Below are positions 1 to 7,799 of a stretch of 36,334 nucleotides of DNA, piece after piece. Each line of letters starts with the position of its first letter. The stretch's first letter is position 1. The notes beneath the pieces are model-generated. The model did no database searches and was not told the DNA's origin. It saw only the letters and a list, made by a program, of their open reading frames with translations. Where the stretch lies: contig VMTC01000016.1 in assembly GCA_013791765.1 (NCBI GenBank), positions 1-36,334 on the forward strand, read 5' to 3'. A program made the position numbers and the translations under genes. The stretch comes from Rhodoferax sp. (GTDB lineage: Bacteria > Pseudomonadota > Gammaproteobacteria > Burkholderiales > Burkholderiaceae_C).

Positions 1-191
1 ACAACATTTACCACGCATAAATTCACTAAGCTAGCAATTCACGCCATTACAAAAATGTGATTTCAAGAGCGAAGATCGTTGATTTCATTGGGCGCCGACG
101 TGGTTGGGGGTGAATAGCTGGGGAACCCGGGAGCCCGGGTTCTCGATCATGGCACCGATGTCAATCGCCGTGCCTCGCCCCAATTTCAGCA

Positions 192-365
192 TCATTTCAG
201 GCTCTAGCCCTCGTCGATAGTGCGCAACCAGCTATTTTTTATGTAGCAGGCGTGTGGCGCGACGATGCCCGCCAAAGCGGCGCCATCGCCATCGACCAGC
301 GCATGTTCGAGCGCCTCACCGGCGACCGGCGTGCCAAGGACCTGGCGGTGAAGGAAGACTGGTGA
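192..365 (+). pseudogene. Possible 3' remnant of a gene, entered through a repeat copy
   Basis: An open frame without a plausible start runs through repeat copy 194-240 and continues to a TGA at 363-365. The part after the repeat reads VAGVWRDDARQSGAIAIDQR, then a charged tail ending in AVKEDW. This has the composition of a genuine protein C-terminus, but I do not recognise the family. The frame stays open upstream for about 60 more bases with unconvincing residues. It may be a gene cut by the repeat, or chance coding in GC-rich DNA. Confidence 0.3.
194..240 (+). repeat. Dispersed ~50-bp repeat, copy A
   Basis: The copy starts ATTTCAGGC, runs through GGCTCTAGCCCT (200-211) and ends at AGCTAT followed by a T run. 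It shares 12 identical bases (ATCATTTCAGGC, starting at 191) with the copy at 35362, and 12 identical bases (GGCTCTAGCCCT, reverse strand) with the copy at 9071-9125. It lies in inverted orientation to copy B at 411-465. Confidence 0.6.
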
Positions 366-410
366 GGCGGCGCAAGAGAAGAGTGCGCGCCATCGACGTC
401 ATGCCAAAAA

Positions 411-465
411 ACTATCAATAAGATAGCTACTTAGGCATGCTGGATGTGGGCTAGCAGCCAAAATT
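411..465 (-). repeat. Dispersed ~50-bp repeat, copy B
   Basis: Read on the minus strand it gives AATTTTGGCTGCTAGCCC, a variable middle, then AGCTATC. This matches the layout of copy A (ATTTCAGGCT-CTAGCCC...AGCTAT) with several mismatches. It sits immediately downstream of the diguanylate cyclase stop codon, so it lies in the 3' untranslated region of that gene. Confidence 0.5.
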
Positions 466-483
466 AAAGATACCACGCCGAAA

Positions 484-1905
484 TCAATCCATCTCAAAGA
501 CCTGGTAACGATTCTTGCCCGCCGACTTGGCCTGGTACATGGCCTGGTCTGCCTGGCGCAGCAACTGGTCGGCGTCCACCGCCTGGCACTGCGGATAGAA
601 ACTCACACCCACACTGGCCGACACCTGTAGCTGGTGCTGGGCAAACTGCACCGGCTGGGCGACGGTGGCCAGAAGGCGCCGCAGCACGGGCTCGCAGGCC
701 GCCAAATCGGCCAGATCGAGCATCACCGCGACAAACTCGTCGCCGCCCAGGCGGGCCAGAGTGTCGCCTTCGCGCAGCGCCTTCTGCATGCGGCTCGCCA
801 GCGTCAACAGCAAGTGATCCCCTGCTTCATGCCCATGGCTATCGTTGATCAACTTGGACCCGTCCAGGTCCAGAAAGGCCAGCGCGAGCACTTGGCCATG
901 CCGCTGCGCCCGCGACATGCCCTGCTGCAGGCGGTCAGCGAGCAACAGGCGGTTGGGCAGGCCGGTCAGCGCGTCGAAATGGGCCAGGTGATGCAGTTGC
1001 TGCTGATGTTCTTTGAGCGCGGTAATGTCGGAGAACAGTGAAACGTACTGGCGGGTCTGAGCCTGGGCATCGCGCACCGCGCTGAGGTTTTGCAGCTGCG
1101 CATACACCTCACCGTTTTTGCGCCGGTTCCATACTTCGCCATACCACCAACCTTTGACCAGTAGATCGCGCCACATCGCAGCGTAGAACTCTTGGCTCTG
1201 CCGTCCTGAGCTCAAGATATGCGGGTTGCGGCCCAGAACTTCATCGCGTTCGTAGCCGGTGATGCGAGTGAAGGCCTGATTAACGTCAATGATCACGCCC
1301 TGCGCATCAGTGATCATGATGCCTTCAAGCGCGTGGGTAAAGACGCTGGCGGCGAGTTGAAGCTTTTCCTCGACCTGCTTGTGCGCACTGATGTCGGTGT
1401 GGGTGCCTATCACGCGCAACGGTTTGCCGGCCTCGCTGCGGCTGACCACCGTGCCACGGTCGAGAATCCACTTGTAGCTGCCATCCTTGCAGCGCATGCG
1501 GTATTGAGCGGCATACACCGGGGTTTGGCCATCCAGGTAAGCCTGCAAGGCAGTCAGGCTGGCCGCCTTGTCGTCGGGGTGAACGCGCCCCGCCCATTCC
1601 TGCAATTCGTTGCCCATCTCGAACGCCATCAAGCCCAGCATCTGCTTGTACTGGGCGCTGAAAAAAACGCTTCCATCGCTTACATTCCAGTCCCACAAGC
1701 CATCGCCTGAGCCTTCAATGGCAAATTTCCAGCGAAATTCACTTTCTCTGAGGCGCTTCTTTTGCACCAGCACAAAACGATACTGCGCTGCCAGTCGGCG
1801 CTGCGTCGTCCACAAGCGTGTGCTTTGCCACACGATCAAAGCCAGGACCAATAAGGCTCCGATGACCATCCACCCAGTGCGAAAAAGATCAAGGGCGAAT
1901 GGCAT
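484..1905 (-). CDS. Membrane-anchored PAS-PAS-GGDEF diguanylate cyclase
   Basis: The product (473 aa) makes the second messenger c-di-GMP from two GTP. One N-terminal membrane helix spans about residues 12-27. Two PAS sensor domains follow (about 55-180, with PAC motif VIGTHTDIS, and about 185-297, with ITGYERDEVLGRNPHILSSG). The GGDEF domain runs from about 305 to 471. The active motif GGDEF is at 387-391, and an RxxD inhibitory-site motif (REGD, 378-381) lies exactly five residues before it, so product feedback is likely. There is no EAL domain. One oddity is LDLDGSKLIND around 345-354, where family members nearly always have F in place of S350. An in-frame TGA 18 bases upstream limits the start to this ATG or M13; no strong Shine-Dalgarno is seen. 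The gene stands alone. Confidence 0.93.
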   Translation of the reverse strand: MPFALDLFRTGWMVIGALLVLALIVWQSTRLWTTQRRLAAQYRFVLVQKKRLRESEFRWKFAIEGSGDGLWDWNVSDGSVFFSAQYKQMLGLMAFEMGNELQEWAGRVHPDDKAASLTALQAYLDGQTPVYAAQYRMRCKDGSYKWILDRGTVVSRSEAGKPLRVIGTHTDISAHKQVEEKLQLAASVFTHALEGIMITDAQGVIIDVNQAFTRITGYERDEVLGRNPHILSSGRQSQEFYAAMWRDLLVKGWWYGEVWNRRKNGEVYAQLQNLSAVRDAQAQTRQYVSLFSDITALKEHQQQLHHLAHFDALTGLPNRLLLADRLQQGMSRAQRHGQVLALAFLDLDGSKLINDSHGHEAGDHLLLTLASRMQKALREGDTLARLGGDEFVAVMLDLADLAACEPVLRRLLATVAQPVQFAQHQLQVSASVGVSFYPQCQAVDADQLLRQADQAMYQAKSAGKNRYQVFEMD

Positions 1906-2402
1906 ATTTTTAGCGACGCTTCATTCGGTGCGCCAAGGCGCATTGACAGACCGGGTGCGTCGTTGCGAACGACCCAGTCTTGCAGCTTGTCGAACACGTC
2001 GCGCACCAGCGACCACAACACTGTCGGCAGCCCGTATTTGTCGCAAAGACGTCAAATGTAGGAACAACGTGTTCGGCATCCGATCGAACCCCTTGATAAA
2101 AATGGTGCAGAAATGAGCTGTTGATGAGCTGGTTTGCCAGGCAAATCACGACATCATCATAGCCCTGAAGATGAGCGCATTGTGCCTGCCCCAAGCACTC
2201 GCACTTTCGACTCCGACTCAGTTCTGTGGTTCTCTGCGTTAGCGCAAGTTAAGTTTTGCTTAAATCTCATGACTTTGGTGAATGAAAACCCAAGGCCTAT
2301 GGAAAACCATGCCATTTTTCACAATTCACAGAACGTAGAATGAAATCTCTGTTCATTTTTTACCATGCCGTTGCCAGTCCGCGGCTTTTTTAGGATTTAT
2401 TG
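1906..2402. other. Intergenic region between divergent DGC and ABC importer genes
   Basis: Nearly 500 bases with no gene I can defend. The minus-strand frames next to the cyclase are open for 60-94 codons, but plausible-looking segments fall in different frames (for example LPTVLWSLVRDVFDKLQDW in one and YDDVVICLANQLINSS in another). At most this is a decayed gene. Small symmetric sequences are present: GTCGTT-GCG-AACGAC (1959-1973), TTTGCC-A-GGCAAA (2133-2145) and TTAAG-TTTTG-CTTAA (2249-2263). The right part is AT-rich and should hold the importer promoter; TAGAAT at 2336-2341 is a possible -10 box without a good -35. Confidence 0.5.
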
Positions 2403-3170
2403 ATGAAAAAACTCCTGCTCGCTGTCGCATTGGGATCGCTCTGCGTCGTCTCTTTTGCGCAAGGCAAAGACCTCAAAGTCGCCATCGACCCAACGTATGA
2501 ACCCTTCACCTTCAAGACCGCCGACGGCAAGCCAACCGGCTTCGACGTCGACATCGCCAGTGCGCTGTGCGAGCAGATCAAGCGCAAATGCGTGTTCGTC
2601 GAACAAGTCTGGGACAGCATGATTCCAGGCCTGCAGGCCAAAAAATACGACGTCATCATCAGCTCGATGTCGATCACCGCCGACCGCCTGAAAGTCATTG
2701 ACTTCACCAACAAGTACTACAACACGCCAAGCCGCGTGGTGGTCAAGAAAGACGTCAAGTTTGATGGCCCGGCCTCGCTCAAGGGCAAGAAGATCGGCGT
2801 GCTCAAGGGCAGCACCCAAGAAAAATACGCCATGGGCGAACTCAAGACCGCAGGCGTTGACGTGGTCGCTTACGAAGCCCAAGACCAGGTCTACCTGGAC
2901 ATCAAGTCCGGTCGTCTGGACGGCACCGTGGCCGACTTTGTAGAAGTCACGGGTGGCTTCCTGAGCAAGCCAGAAGGCAAGGACTACAACCTGGTGGGCC
3001 CCGAGCTCTACATTGAAAAATACTTCGGTGTTGGTGCTGGCATCGGCCTGCGCAAGGGCGACACGGCGCTAAAGAACGAATTGAACACCGCCATCAAGAC
3101 GATCCGGGGCAATGGCAGCTACAAGAAGATCAACGACAAATACTTCAAGTTTGACGTTTACGGCAAGTAA
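2403..3170 (+). CDS. ABC transporter periplasmic substrate-binding protein, basic amino-acid type
   Basis: The product (255 aa) is a HisJ/ArtJ/AotJ-like family 3 solute-binding protein that captures an amino acid in the periplasm for import. Residues 1-19 form a signal peptide (MKKLLLAVALGSLCVVSFA) with cleavage expected before QGKDLK. Family signatures follow: LKVAIDPTYEPFTF, GFDVDIASALCEQI (the second family segment) and IISSMSITADRLKVIDFTNKYY. AGGA at 2392-2395 lies seven bases before this ATG and fixes the start; a TTG just upstream is not needed. It is the first gene of a co-directional operon with two permeases, an M14 hydrolase and an ATPase. That order resembles Pseudomonas aot (arginine/ornithine). 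Substrate choice among arginine, ornithine, lysine and histidine is inference. Confidence 0.92.
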   Translation: MKKLLLAVALGSLCVVSFAQGKDLKVAIDPTYEPFTFKTADGKPTGFDVDIASALCEQIKRKCVFVEQVWDSMIPGLQAKKYDVIISSMSITADRLKVIDFTNKYYNTPSRVVVKKDVKFDGPASLKGKKIGVLKGSTQEKYAMGELKTAGVDVVAYEAQDQVYLDIKSGRLDGTVADFVEVTGGFLSKPEGKDYNLVGPELYIEKYFGVGAGIGLRKGDTALKNELNTAIKTIRGNGSYKKINDKYFKFDVYGK

Positions 3171-3212
3171 GCAGCCACTAGCCAACAGCGACCGCCAGCC
3201 ACAAGCGCGCCG

Positions 3213-3899
3213 ATGAGTTCTTACTACAGCTCTATCTTGCAGGGTGCTGTGCTCACGGTGGGCGTGTCGCTGGCCGCCTTGGTGGTGGCGGTTTTGCTGG
3301 GACTGGCCGGTGCCGGCGCCAAGCTCTCGGGCCGCCCGGTTCTGGTGGCCTTGGCCACGCTCTACACCACCATCATCCGCGGCATCCCTGAGTTGGTGCT
3401 GATGCTGCTGGTTTTCTATGGCGGCACCATCGGTCTGAACAGTTTGCTTGAAGCCATGGGCAGCGAAGCCACGGTGGACATCAACCCGTTCCTGGCCGGC
3501 GTGCTGACCATCGGTTTTATCTACGGTGCCTACATGACCGAGACTTTTCGCGGTGCCATTCTGGCTATCCCGAAGGGCCAGGCCGAAGCCGCTTGGGCTT
3601 TTGGCATGGGCCGCATGCAAACCTTCATGCGCATCACTGCCCCGCAAATGGTGCGCTACGCCCTGCCGGGCTTCACCAACAACTGGCTGGTGTTGATCAA
3701 GGCCACCGCGCTGGTGAGCCTGATTGGCTTGCAGGAAATGACCTACCTGGCCAAGCAGGCCAGCGCCGCCACGCGCTCGCCATTTGCCTACTTTTTATTC
3801 ACCGCTGCGCTCTTCTTGATCTACACCACGGTGTCGCTCTGGGTGCTGCGCCGGCTCAACGCCCGTTACAGCCTGGGTACCAAGCGGGTGCAACTCTAA
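3213..3899 (+). CDS. Amino-acid ABC transporter permease (HisQ/AotQ-like)
   Basis: The product (228 aa) is an inner-membrane permease of the polar amino-acid transporter type. Hydrophobic helices begin at about residue 11 and recur to the C-terminus (LFLIYTTVSLWVL). The cytoplasmic EAA loop that docks on the ATPase is visible as EAAWAFGMGRMQTFMRITAP, and TTIIRGIPELVLMLL is the typical early helix motif. The stop TAA shares one base with the next gene's start (TAATG), so the two permeases are translationally coupled and probably form a heterodimer. No strong ribosome-binding site precedes the ATG, which lies 42 bases after the binding-protein stop. Confidence 0.92.
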   Translation: MSSYYSSILQGAVLTVGVSLAALVVAVLLGLAGAGAKLSGRPVLVALATLYTTIIRGIPELVLMLLVFYGGTIGLNSLLEAMGSEATVDINPFLAGVLTIGFIYGAYMTETFRGAILAIPKGQAEAAWAFGMGRMQTFMRITAPQMVRYALPGFTNNWLVLIKATALVSLIGLQEMTYLAKQASAATRSPFAYFLFTAALFLIYTTVSLWVLRRLNARYSLGTKRVQL

Positions 3900-4612
3900 T
3901 GAATTTCGCCGTCATCTTCGAGCCGCAGAACCTCGCGCTCTACGGCAACGGCATCCTGACCACGCTGGGCCTGCTATTTTCGTCATTGGCGGTGGGCGCG
4001 GTGCTGGCGCTCTTGTGTGCGCTGGCCCTGACCGGCCCGTGGGCGCCGCTGCGCTGGGTGGTTGGCGTCTACACCTATGTGATTCGCGGCACGCCCTTGT
4101 TGATTCAGGTCTACCTGATCTATTACGGCCTGGGCCAGCTGGAGTGGATTCAAGCGCGTTGGGACACCGTGTGGCCGTGGACCCATTTCAAGGATGCGTT
4201 CTTTTGTGCGCTGCTGGCCTTTAGCCTCAATACCGCGGGCTACACCGCAGAGATGCTGGCCGGCGCCATTCGCGAGACCGCCGCCGGCGAGATTGAAGCC
4301 GCACAGGCCTATGGCATGAACCGCTTCAAGGTCATGCTGCACATCGTGCTGCCCAGCGCGATGCGGCGCACACTGCCAGCCTACAGCAACGAGGTGGTGA
4401 TGATGCTGCACGCCACCAGCCTGGCCAGCGCCGTGCCCTCAATGCTGGACGTGACAGCGGCGGCGAGCCGCATCTATTCGGACTACTACCTGCCGTTTGA
4501 GGCCTATCTGGCTGCCGCTGCCATTTACCTCACAGCCTCTTTTTGCCTGATCGGCTTCTTCAAGTTCAGCGAGGCTCGCCTGCTGGCGTACCTGGCGCCC
4601 CGCAAGATTTGA
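3899..4612 (+). CDS. Amino-acid ABC transporter permease (HisM/AotM-like)
   Basis: The product (237 aa) is the second permease of the importer. I chose the ATG at 3899, which begins MNFAVIFEPQNLALYGNG, because it overlaps the previous stop as TAATG and gives the normal family length. A longer in-frame extension back to 3593 would only read the previous gene out of frame. Family signatures are YVIRGTPLLIQVYLIYYGL and the EAA loop EIEAAQAYGMNRFKVMLHIV. About five membrane helices are expected. It works with the 3213-3899 permease and the ATPase at 5801. Confidence 0.93.
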   Translation: MNFAVIFEPQNLALYGNGILTTLGLLFSSLAVGAVLALLCALALTGPWAPLRWVVGVYTYVIRGTPLLIQVYLIYYGLGQLEWIQARWDTVWPWTHFKDAFFCALLAFSLNTAGYTAEMLAGAIRETAAGEIEAAQAYGMNRFKVMLHIVLPSAMRRTLPAYSNEVVMMLHATSLASAVPSMLDVTAAASRIYSDYYLPFEAYLAAAAIYLTASFCLIGFFKFSEARLLAYLAPRKI

Positions 4613-4633
4613 TCCCAGGAATATTCAATCCCC

Positions 4634-5764
4634 ATGCTTCGCATTGATCATCCCCTGCTGCCTGGCAGCCTGGGCAGCACCCGGACCTTGACCAGCTTTC
4701 ACTTTGGTCAGCCCGCTAACGGCCCCAAGGTCTACATTCAGGCCAGCCTGCATGCCGAAGAATTGCCGGGCATGCTGGTGGCGCACCATCTGCGCGCCTT
4801 GCTCGAAGCGGCAGAGGCAGCGAGCCAGATTCTTGGCGAAGTCATTTTGGTTCCGGTGGCCAATCCGCTCGGACTGGCGCAGCGGGTGGATCACAAGCCG
4901 ATGGGCCGCTTTGATCTCGACACATCTGAGAACTTCAACCGCCATTACCCGGACCTGGCGCGCGCCGTCGGGCCGCTGGTGCGCGATGCGCTGGGCGATG
5001 ACCCCAAGAAGAATGTGGCCCTGGTGCGCAGCGCGATCGGCAGCTACCTGGGTGGCTGGCTGCCCGGCACGGAGCTGCAGAGCTTGCGCCACAGATTGCT
5101 GACACTGGCCCATGACGCCGATTTTGTGCTCGACCTGCATTGCGACTGTGAAGGCGTGCTGCATTTCTACACTGAAGAAGCCTGCTGGCCGCAGTTGGAA
5201 CCGCTGGCGCGTTTTCTGGGCAGCGAGGCGATCTTGCTGGCGAAGAATTCTGGCAGCGGACCGTTCGACGAATGTCTCTCGGGCGCCTGGTGGCGGCTGT
5301 CGGAGATTTTTTCCGATCTGGGTCGCCAACTGGCGTTGCCACAAGGCTGTTGCAGCACCACGATAGAGTTGCGCGGTGAGCTTGACGTGAGTCACGCCCT
5401 GGCGCAGCAGGATGCTGCCGCCATCGTTGACTGGCTGCAGCATATCGAAATGCTGGCTTGTGACCAGTCACCCGCTGTGCCCGCCTTCAAATGCCAACCG
5501 ACACCGCTGGCGGGTTCGGAAACGCTCAGGGCGCCAAGCCCGGGCCTGGTGGTATTTGCGGCCGAGGTGGGCCAGAGCCTGCACGCGGGCGACCTGGTGG
5601 CCGAGGTGATTGACCCGATAGCCAACCAGACGCAGCGCGTGCTGGCCGGTGTGGACGGCGTCTTTTATGCGCGCATCCGTGACCGCTACATCACCACCGG
5701 CGGCGAACTGGGCAAAATTGCCGGCGCCACTGCCTTCAGAACCGGCGAGTTGCTGGGCGCCTGA
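4634..5764 (+). CDS. Succinylglutamate desuccinylase/aspartoacylase-family zinc hydrolase (AotO-like)
   Basis: The product (376 aa) belongs to the M14-related family that removes acyl groups from N-acyl amino acids. Zinc ligands are visible as H40-x2-E43 in ASLHAEELPG and H169 in DFVLDLHCDCEG; E245 in TTIELRGEL is a candidate catalytic glutamate. The C-terminal ~90 residues (from about SPGLVVFAAEVGQSLHAGDL) look like a biotinyl/lipoyl-like barrel, as in other members. It lies between the permeases and the ATPase of the importer. Pseudomonas aot operons contain a comparable gene (aotO), which suggests it trims acylated amino acids brought in or handled by the same system. The actual substrate is unknown. 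AGGA at 4616-4619 is rather far from the ATG. Confidence 0.88.
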   Translation: MLRIDHPLLPGSLGSTRTLTSFHFGQPANGPKVYIQASLHAEELPGMLVAHHLRALLEAAEAASQILGEVILVPVANPLGLAQRVDHKPMGRFDLDTSENFNRHYPDLARAVGPLVRDALGDDPKKNVALVRSAIGSYLGGWLPGTELQSLRHRLLTLAHDADFVLDLHCDCEGVLHFYTEEACWPQLEPLARFLGSEAILLAKNSGSGPFDECLSGAWWRLSEIFSDLGRQLALPQGCCSTTIELRGELDVSHALAQQDAAAIVDWLQHIEMLACDQSPAVPAFKCQPTPLAGSETLRAPSPGLVVFAAEVGQSLHAGDLVAEVIDPIANQTQRVLAGVDGVFYARIRDRYITTGGELGKIAGATAFRTGELLGA

Positions 5765-5772
5765 GTTTTTTT
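5723..5772 (+). terminator. Possible internal terminator/attenuator at the end of the M14 hydrolase gene
   Basis: GGCGCC at 5723-5728 can pair with GGCGCC at 5756-5761, with an inner GCC/GGC pair possible. The stop codon and then seven T (5766-5772) follow. This is terminator-like but overlaps coding sequence and has a long loop. If active it would lower expression of the downstream ATPase. Confidence 0.3.
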
Positions 5773-5800
5773 ATTCTCTGCCTGTCAAAATGACCCGACC

Positions 5801-6577
5801 ATGATCCTCTCCACTATCAAACTCCAGGCCGACAACATTCACAAACGCTTCGGCAGTGTCGAGGTGCTCAAGGGTGTCTCGCTGACCGCCCATGCCGGTG
5901 ATGTGATCAGCATCATTGGCAGTTCGGGTTCAGGCAAGAGCACGTTTTTGCGCTGCATCAACCTGCTGGAAAAACCGCACCAGGGCCGTATCGTGGTGGC
6001 CGGTGAAGAGCTCGAACTGGTGGCAGGCAGCAATGGCGAACTCGGTGCGGCGGACCCCAAACAGTTGCAGCGCATGCGCACCAAGCTGGCGATGGTGTTC
6101 CAGCATTTCAACCTGTGGGCACACATGACGGTGCTGCAAAACATCATTGAAGCGCCGGTGCATGTGATGAATGTGCCGCGCGATGAGGCCGTGGAGATTG
6201 CGCGCAAATACCTCAAGCGGGTCGATCTGGCCGGCCTGGAAGACCGCTACCCGGCGCACATGAGCGGCGGTCAGCAGCAGCGCGTGGCCATTGCCCGCGC
6301 GCTGGCGATGGAGCCCGAAGTCATGCTGTTTGACGAGCCCACCAGTGCGCTTGACCCCGAGTTGGTGTCCGAGGTGCTCAAGGTCATGAAAACGCTGGCC
6401 CTGGAGGGCCGCACCATGGTGGTAGTGACCCATGAAATGGGCTTTGCGCGCGATGTGTCCAACCACCTGATTTTCTTGCACAAGGGCTTGATCGAAGAAG
6501 AGGGCAACCCGGCCCAGGTGCTGGCCAACCCAAAGAGCGAGCGTCTGGCGCAGTTTTTATCGGGCAGCCTGAAGTGA
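5801..6577 (+). CDS. Amino-acid ABC transporter ATP-binding protein (HisP/AotP-like)
   Basis: The product (258 aa) hydrolyses ATP to power the importer. Walker A is GSSGSGKS at 40-47, the ABC signature MSGGQ is at 154-158, Walker B is VMLFDEP at 174-180 and the switch histidine is H211 in [10 protein letters not shown]. Length and sequence fit the polar amino-acid uptake class. The ATG lies 36 bases after the hydrolase stop with no strong ribosome-binding site; a T run and possible attenuator fall in that gap. Its TGA stop (6575-6577) abuts, and may share its last base with, the left end of a palindromic element. Confidence 0.94.
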   Translation: MILSTIKLQADNIHKRFGSVEVLKGVSLTAHAGDVISIIGSSGSGKSTFLRCINLLEKPHQGRIVVAGEELELVAGSNGELGAADPKQLQRMRTKLAMVFQHFNLWAHMTVLQNIIEAPVHVMNVPRDEAVEIARKYLKRVDLAGLEDRYPAHMSGGQQQRVAIARALAMEPEVMLFDEPTSALDPELVSEVLKVMKTLALEGRTMVVVTHEMGFARDVSNHLIFLHKGLIEEEGNPAQVLANPKSERLAQFLSGSLK

Positions 6578-6739
6578 GGACCTGTCCACAAATAACATGC
6601 ACATTTGGCTCACCACCTTTGGGCGCACTGCGTCGTTGCAAATCGCTTGTGCAGCAGAGCTGCACGGCACGCTTTGCTGCCGTAGCATTGCATCCCAAAT
6701 CCGGCGGCCAAATGCACAGCTTATTCATGGACAGGCCCT
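6577..6739. mobile_element. MITE-like palindromic element (~163 bp)
   Basis: The ends are inverted repeats: the left end starts AGGACCTGTCCA and the right end, read on the other strand, starts AGGGCCTGTCCA. The match continues inward with AATAA, CATTTGGC and TTTGGG blocks. At the exact middle is a perfect stem GTGCAGC-AGA-GCTGCAC (6649-6665), so the whole element could fold as one long imperfect hairpin. It encodes no protein. No clear target-site duplication is visible (flanks AAGTG and AAGCC). It fills almost the entire gap between the importer ATPase and the PLP enzyme gene. Mobilisation in trans by a transposase is inferred. Confidence 0.7.
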
Positions 6740-6748
6740 AAGCCCGCG

Positions 6749-7792
6749 ATGAACTGGCTGCACACCGCCATTGCGCTGATTGAAGCCGACTACCAGCGCA
6801 GCGCCGACACGCACCTGATCGCCCTGCCCTTGCCAGGTTTCGCCCGAGATGGCATCGACCTGTATTTGAAGGACGAATCGACCCACCCAACCGGTAGCCT
6901 CAAGCACCGACTGGCGCGCTCGCTGTTCCTGTATGCGCTGTGCAATGGCTGGCTGCACGCGGGCTCGACCGTGGTGGAATCGAGCAGCGGCTCGACCGCG
7001 GTGAGCGAGGCCTACTTTGCACGACTGCTCGGTTTGCCCTTCATCGCCGTGATGCCCAGAAACACCTCGCCCGAGAAGATCGCCCAGATCACCTTTTATG
7101 GCGGACGCTGCCATCTGGTGGACAGCGCCAATGCGGTCTACGAGGAAGCGCGCGCGCTGGCCGAGCAAACCGGTGGCCATTACATGGACCAATTCACCTA
7201 CGCCGAGCGCGCCACCGACTGGCGCGGCAACAACAACATTGCACAAAGCATGTTCACGCAGATGGCGCGCGAGCGCCACCCGGTGCCGCGCTGGATTGTG
7301 GTGGGCGCGGGCACCGGCGGTACCAGCGCCACCATTGGCCGCTATGTGCGCCACCAGCGCCACGCCACCCAGGTCTGTGTGGCGGACCCGCAGGGCTCGG
7401 TCTTTGGCGAATTCCACCGCAGCGGCGACACCCGCTTGACCGCAGCAGGCTCACGCATCGAAGGCATTGGCCGGCCTCGCGTGGAGCCCAGCTTTATCCG
7501 CACCCTGGTTGACCGCATGATGGAAGTGAGCGACGTCGATTCGGTGGCCGCCATGCGGGTGTTGTCGCAGCTACTCGGGCGCAAGGTGGGGCCCTCAACC
7601 GGCACCAATTTCATCGGCATGCTGGCCCTGGCCAGCGAGATGCGCTCGCAGAACCAGCAAGGCGCTATTCTTTCGCTGCTGTGCGATTGCGGCGAGCGCT
7701 ACCTGGCCAGTTACTTTGACCCCAGCTGGGTGCAGCAGCACTTTGGCGACTGCAGCGCGTCGCAAGAGCAACTACAGGCCCAGTTGGCCTGA
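6749..7792 (+). CDS. PLP-dependent cysteine synthase-family enzyme (cysteine desulfhydrase-like)
   Basis: The product (347 aa) is a fold-type II PLP enzyme. The lysine that binds PLP is K52 in [10 protein letters not shown], the substrate loop is SSSGSTA (78-84) and the phosphate-binding glycine loop is GAGTGGTS (186-193). The family includes cysteine synthases and Cds1-type L-cysteine desulfhydrases that release H2S. The [10 protein letters not shown] context and extended length look closer to the latter, but this is inference. The ATG is only nine bases from the palindromic element, so its promoter or leader must lie in or before that element. The next gene starts seven bases after its stop, so the two are probably co-transcribed. 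Confidence 0.85.
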   Translation: MNWLHTAIALIEADYQRSADTHLIALPLPGFARDGIDLYLKDESTHPTGSLKHRLARSLFLYALCNGWLHAGSTVVESSSGSTAVSEAYFARLLGLPFIAVMPRNTSPEKIAQITFYGGRCHLVDSANAVYEEARALAEQTGGHYMDQFTYAERATDWRGNNNIAQSMFTQMARERHPVPRWIVVGAGTGGTSATIGRYVRHQRHATQVCVADPQGSVFGEFHRSGDTRLTAAGSRIEGIGRPRVEPSFIRTLVDRMMEVSDVDSVAAMRVLSQLLGRKVGPSTGTNFIGMLALASEMRSQNQQGAILSLLCDCGERYLASYFDPSWVQQHFGDCSASQEQLQAQLA

Positions 7793-7799
7793 GCTTGCC

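Larger units (their letters stand above)
1..483. other. Gene-poor left edge with repeat copies and a gene remnant
   Basis: No complete, convincing gene is seen here. The stretch holds two copies of a dispersed repeat in opposite orientation (194-240 and 411-465) and between them an open frame that ends at 365 and could be the tail of a broken gene. The rest (1-190 and 366-410) shows no recognisable coding or RNA feature. The diguanylate cyclase gene transcribed toward this region ends at 484, right beside the second repeat copy. Confidence 0.6.

Noticed and set aside
1836-2194. Minus-strand frames upstream of the diguanylate cyclase that might extend it or form a separate gene
   Set aside because: The cyclase frame has a TGA 18 bases upstream of its ATG. 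The other frames show plausible segments only in fragments across different frames, with no recognised domain, so no gene is called.
3069-3647. 192-aa minus-strand frame opposite the binding protein and first permease
   Set aside because: His/Gln/Gly-rich antisense shadow with no recognisable domain.
3593-3898. Long N-terminal extension of the second permease (339 aa)
   Set aside because: It reads the first permease gene out of frame; the TAATG overlap start at 3899 gives the normal family length.
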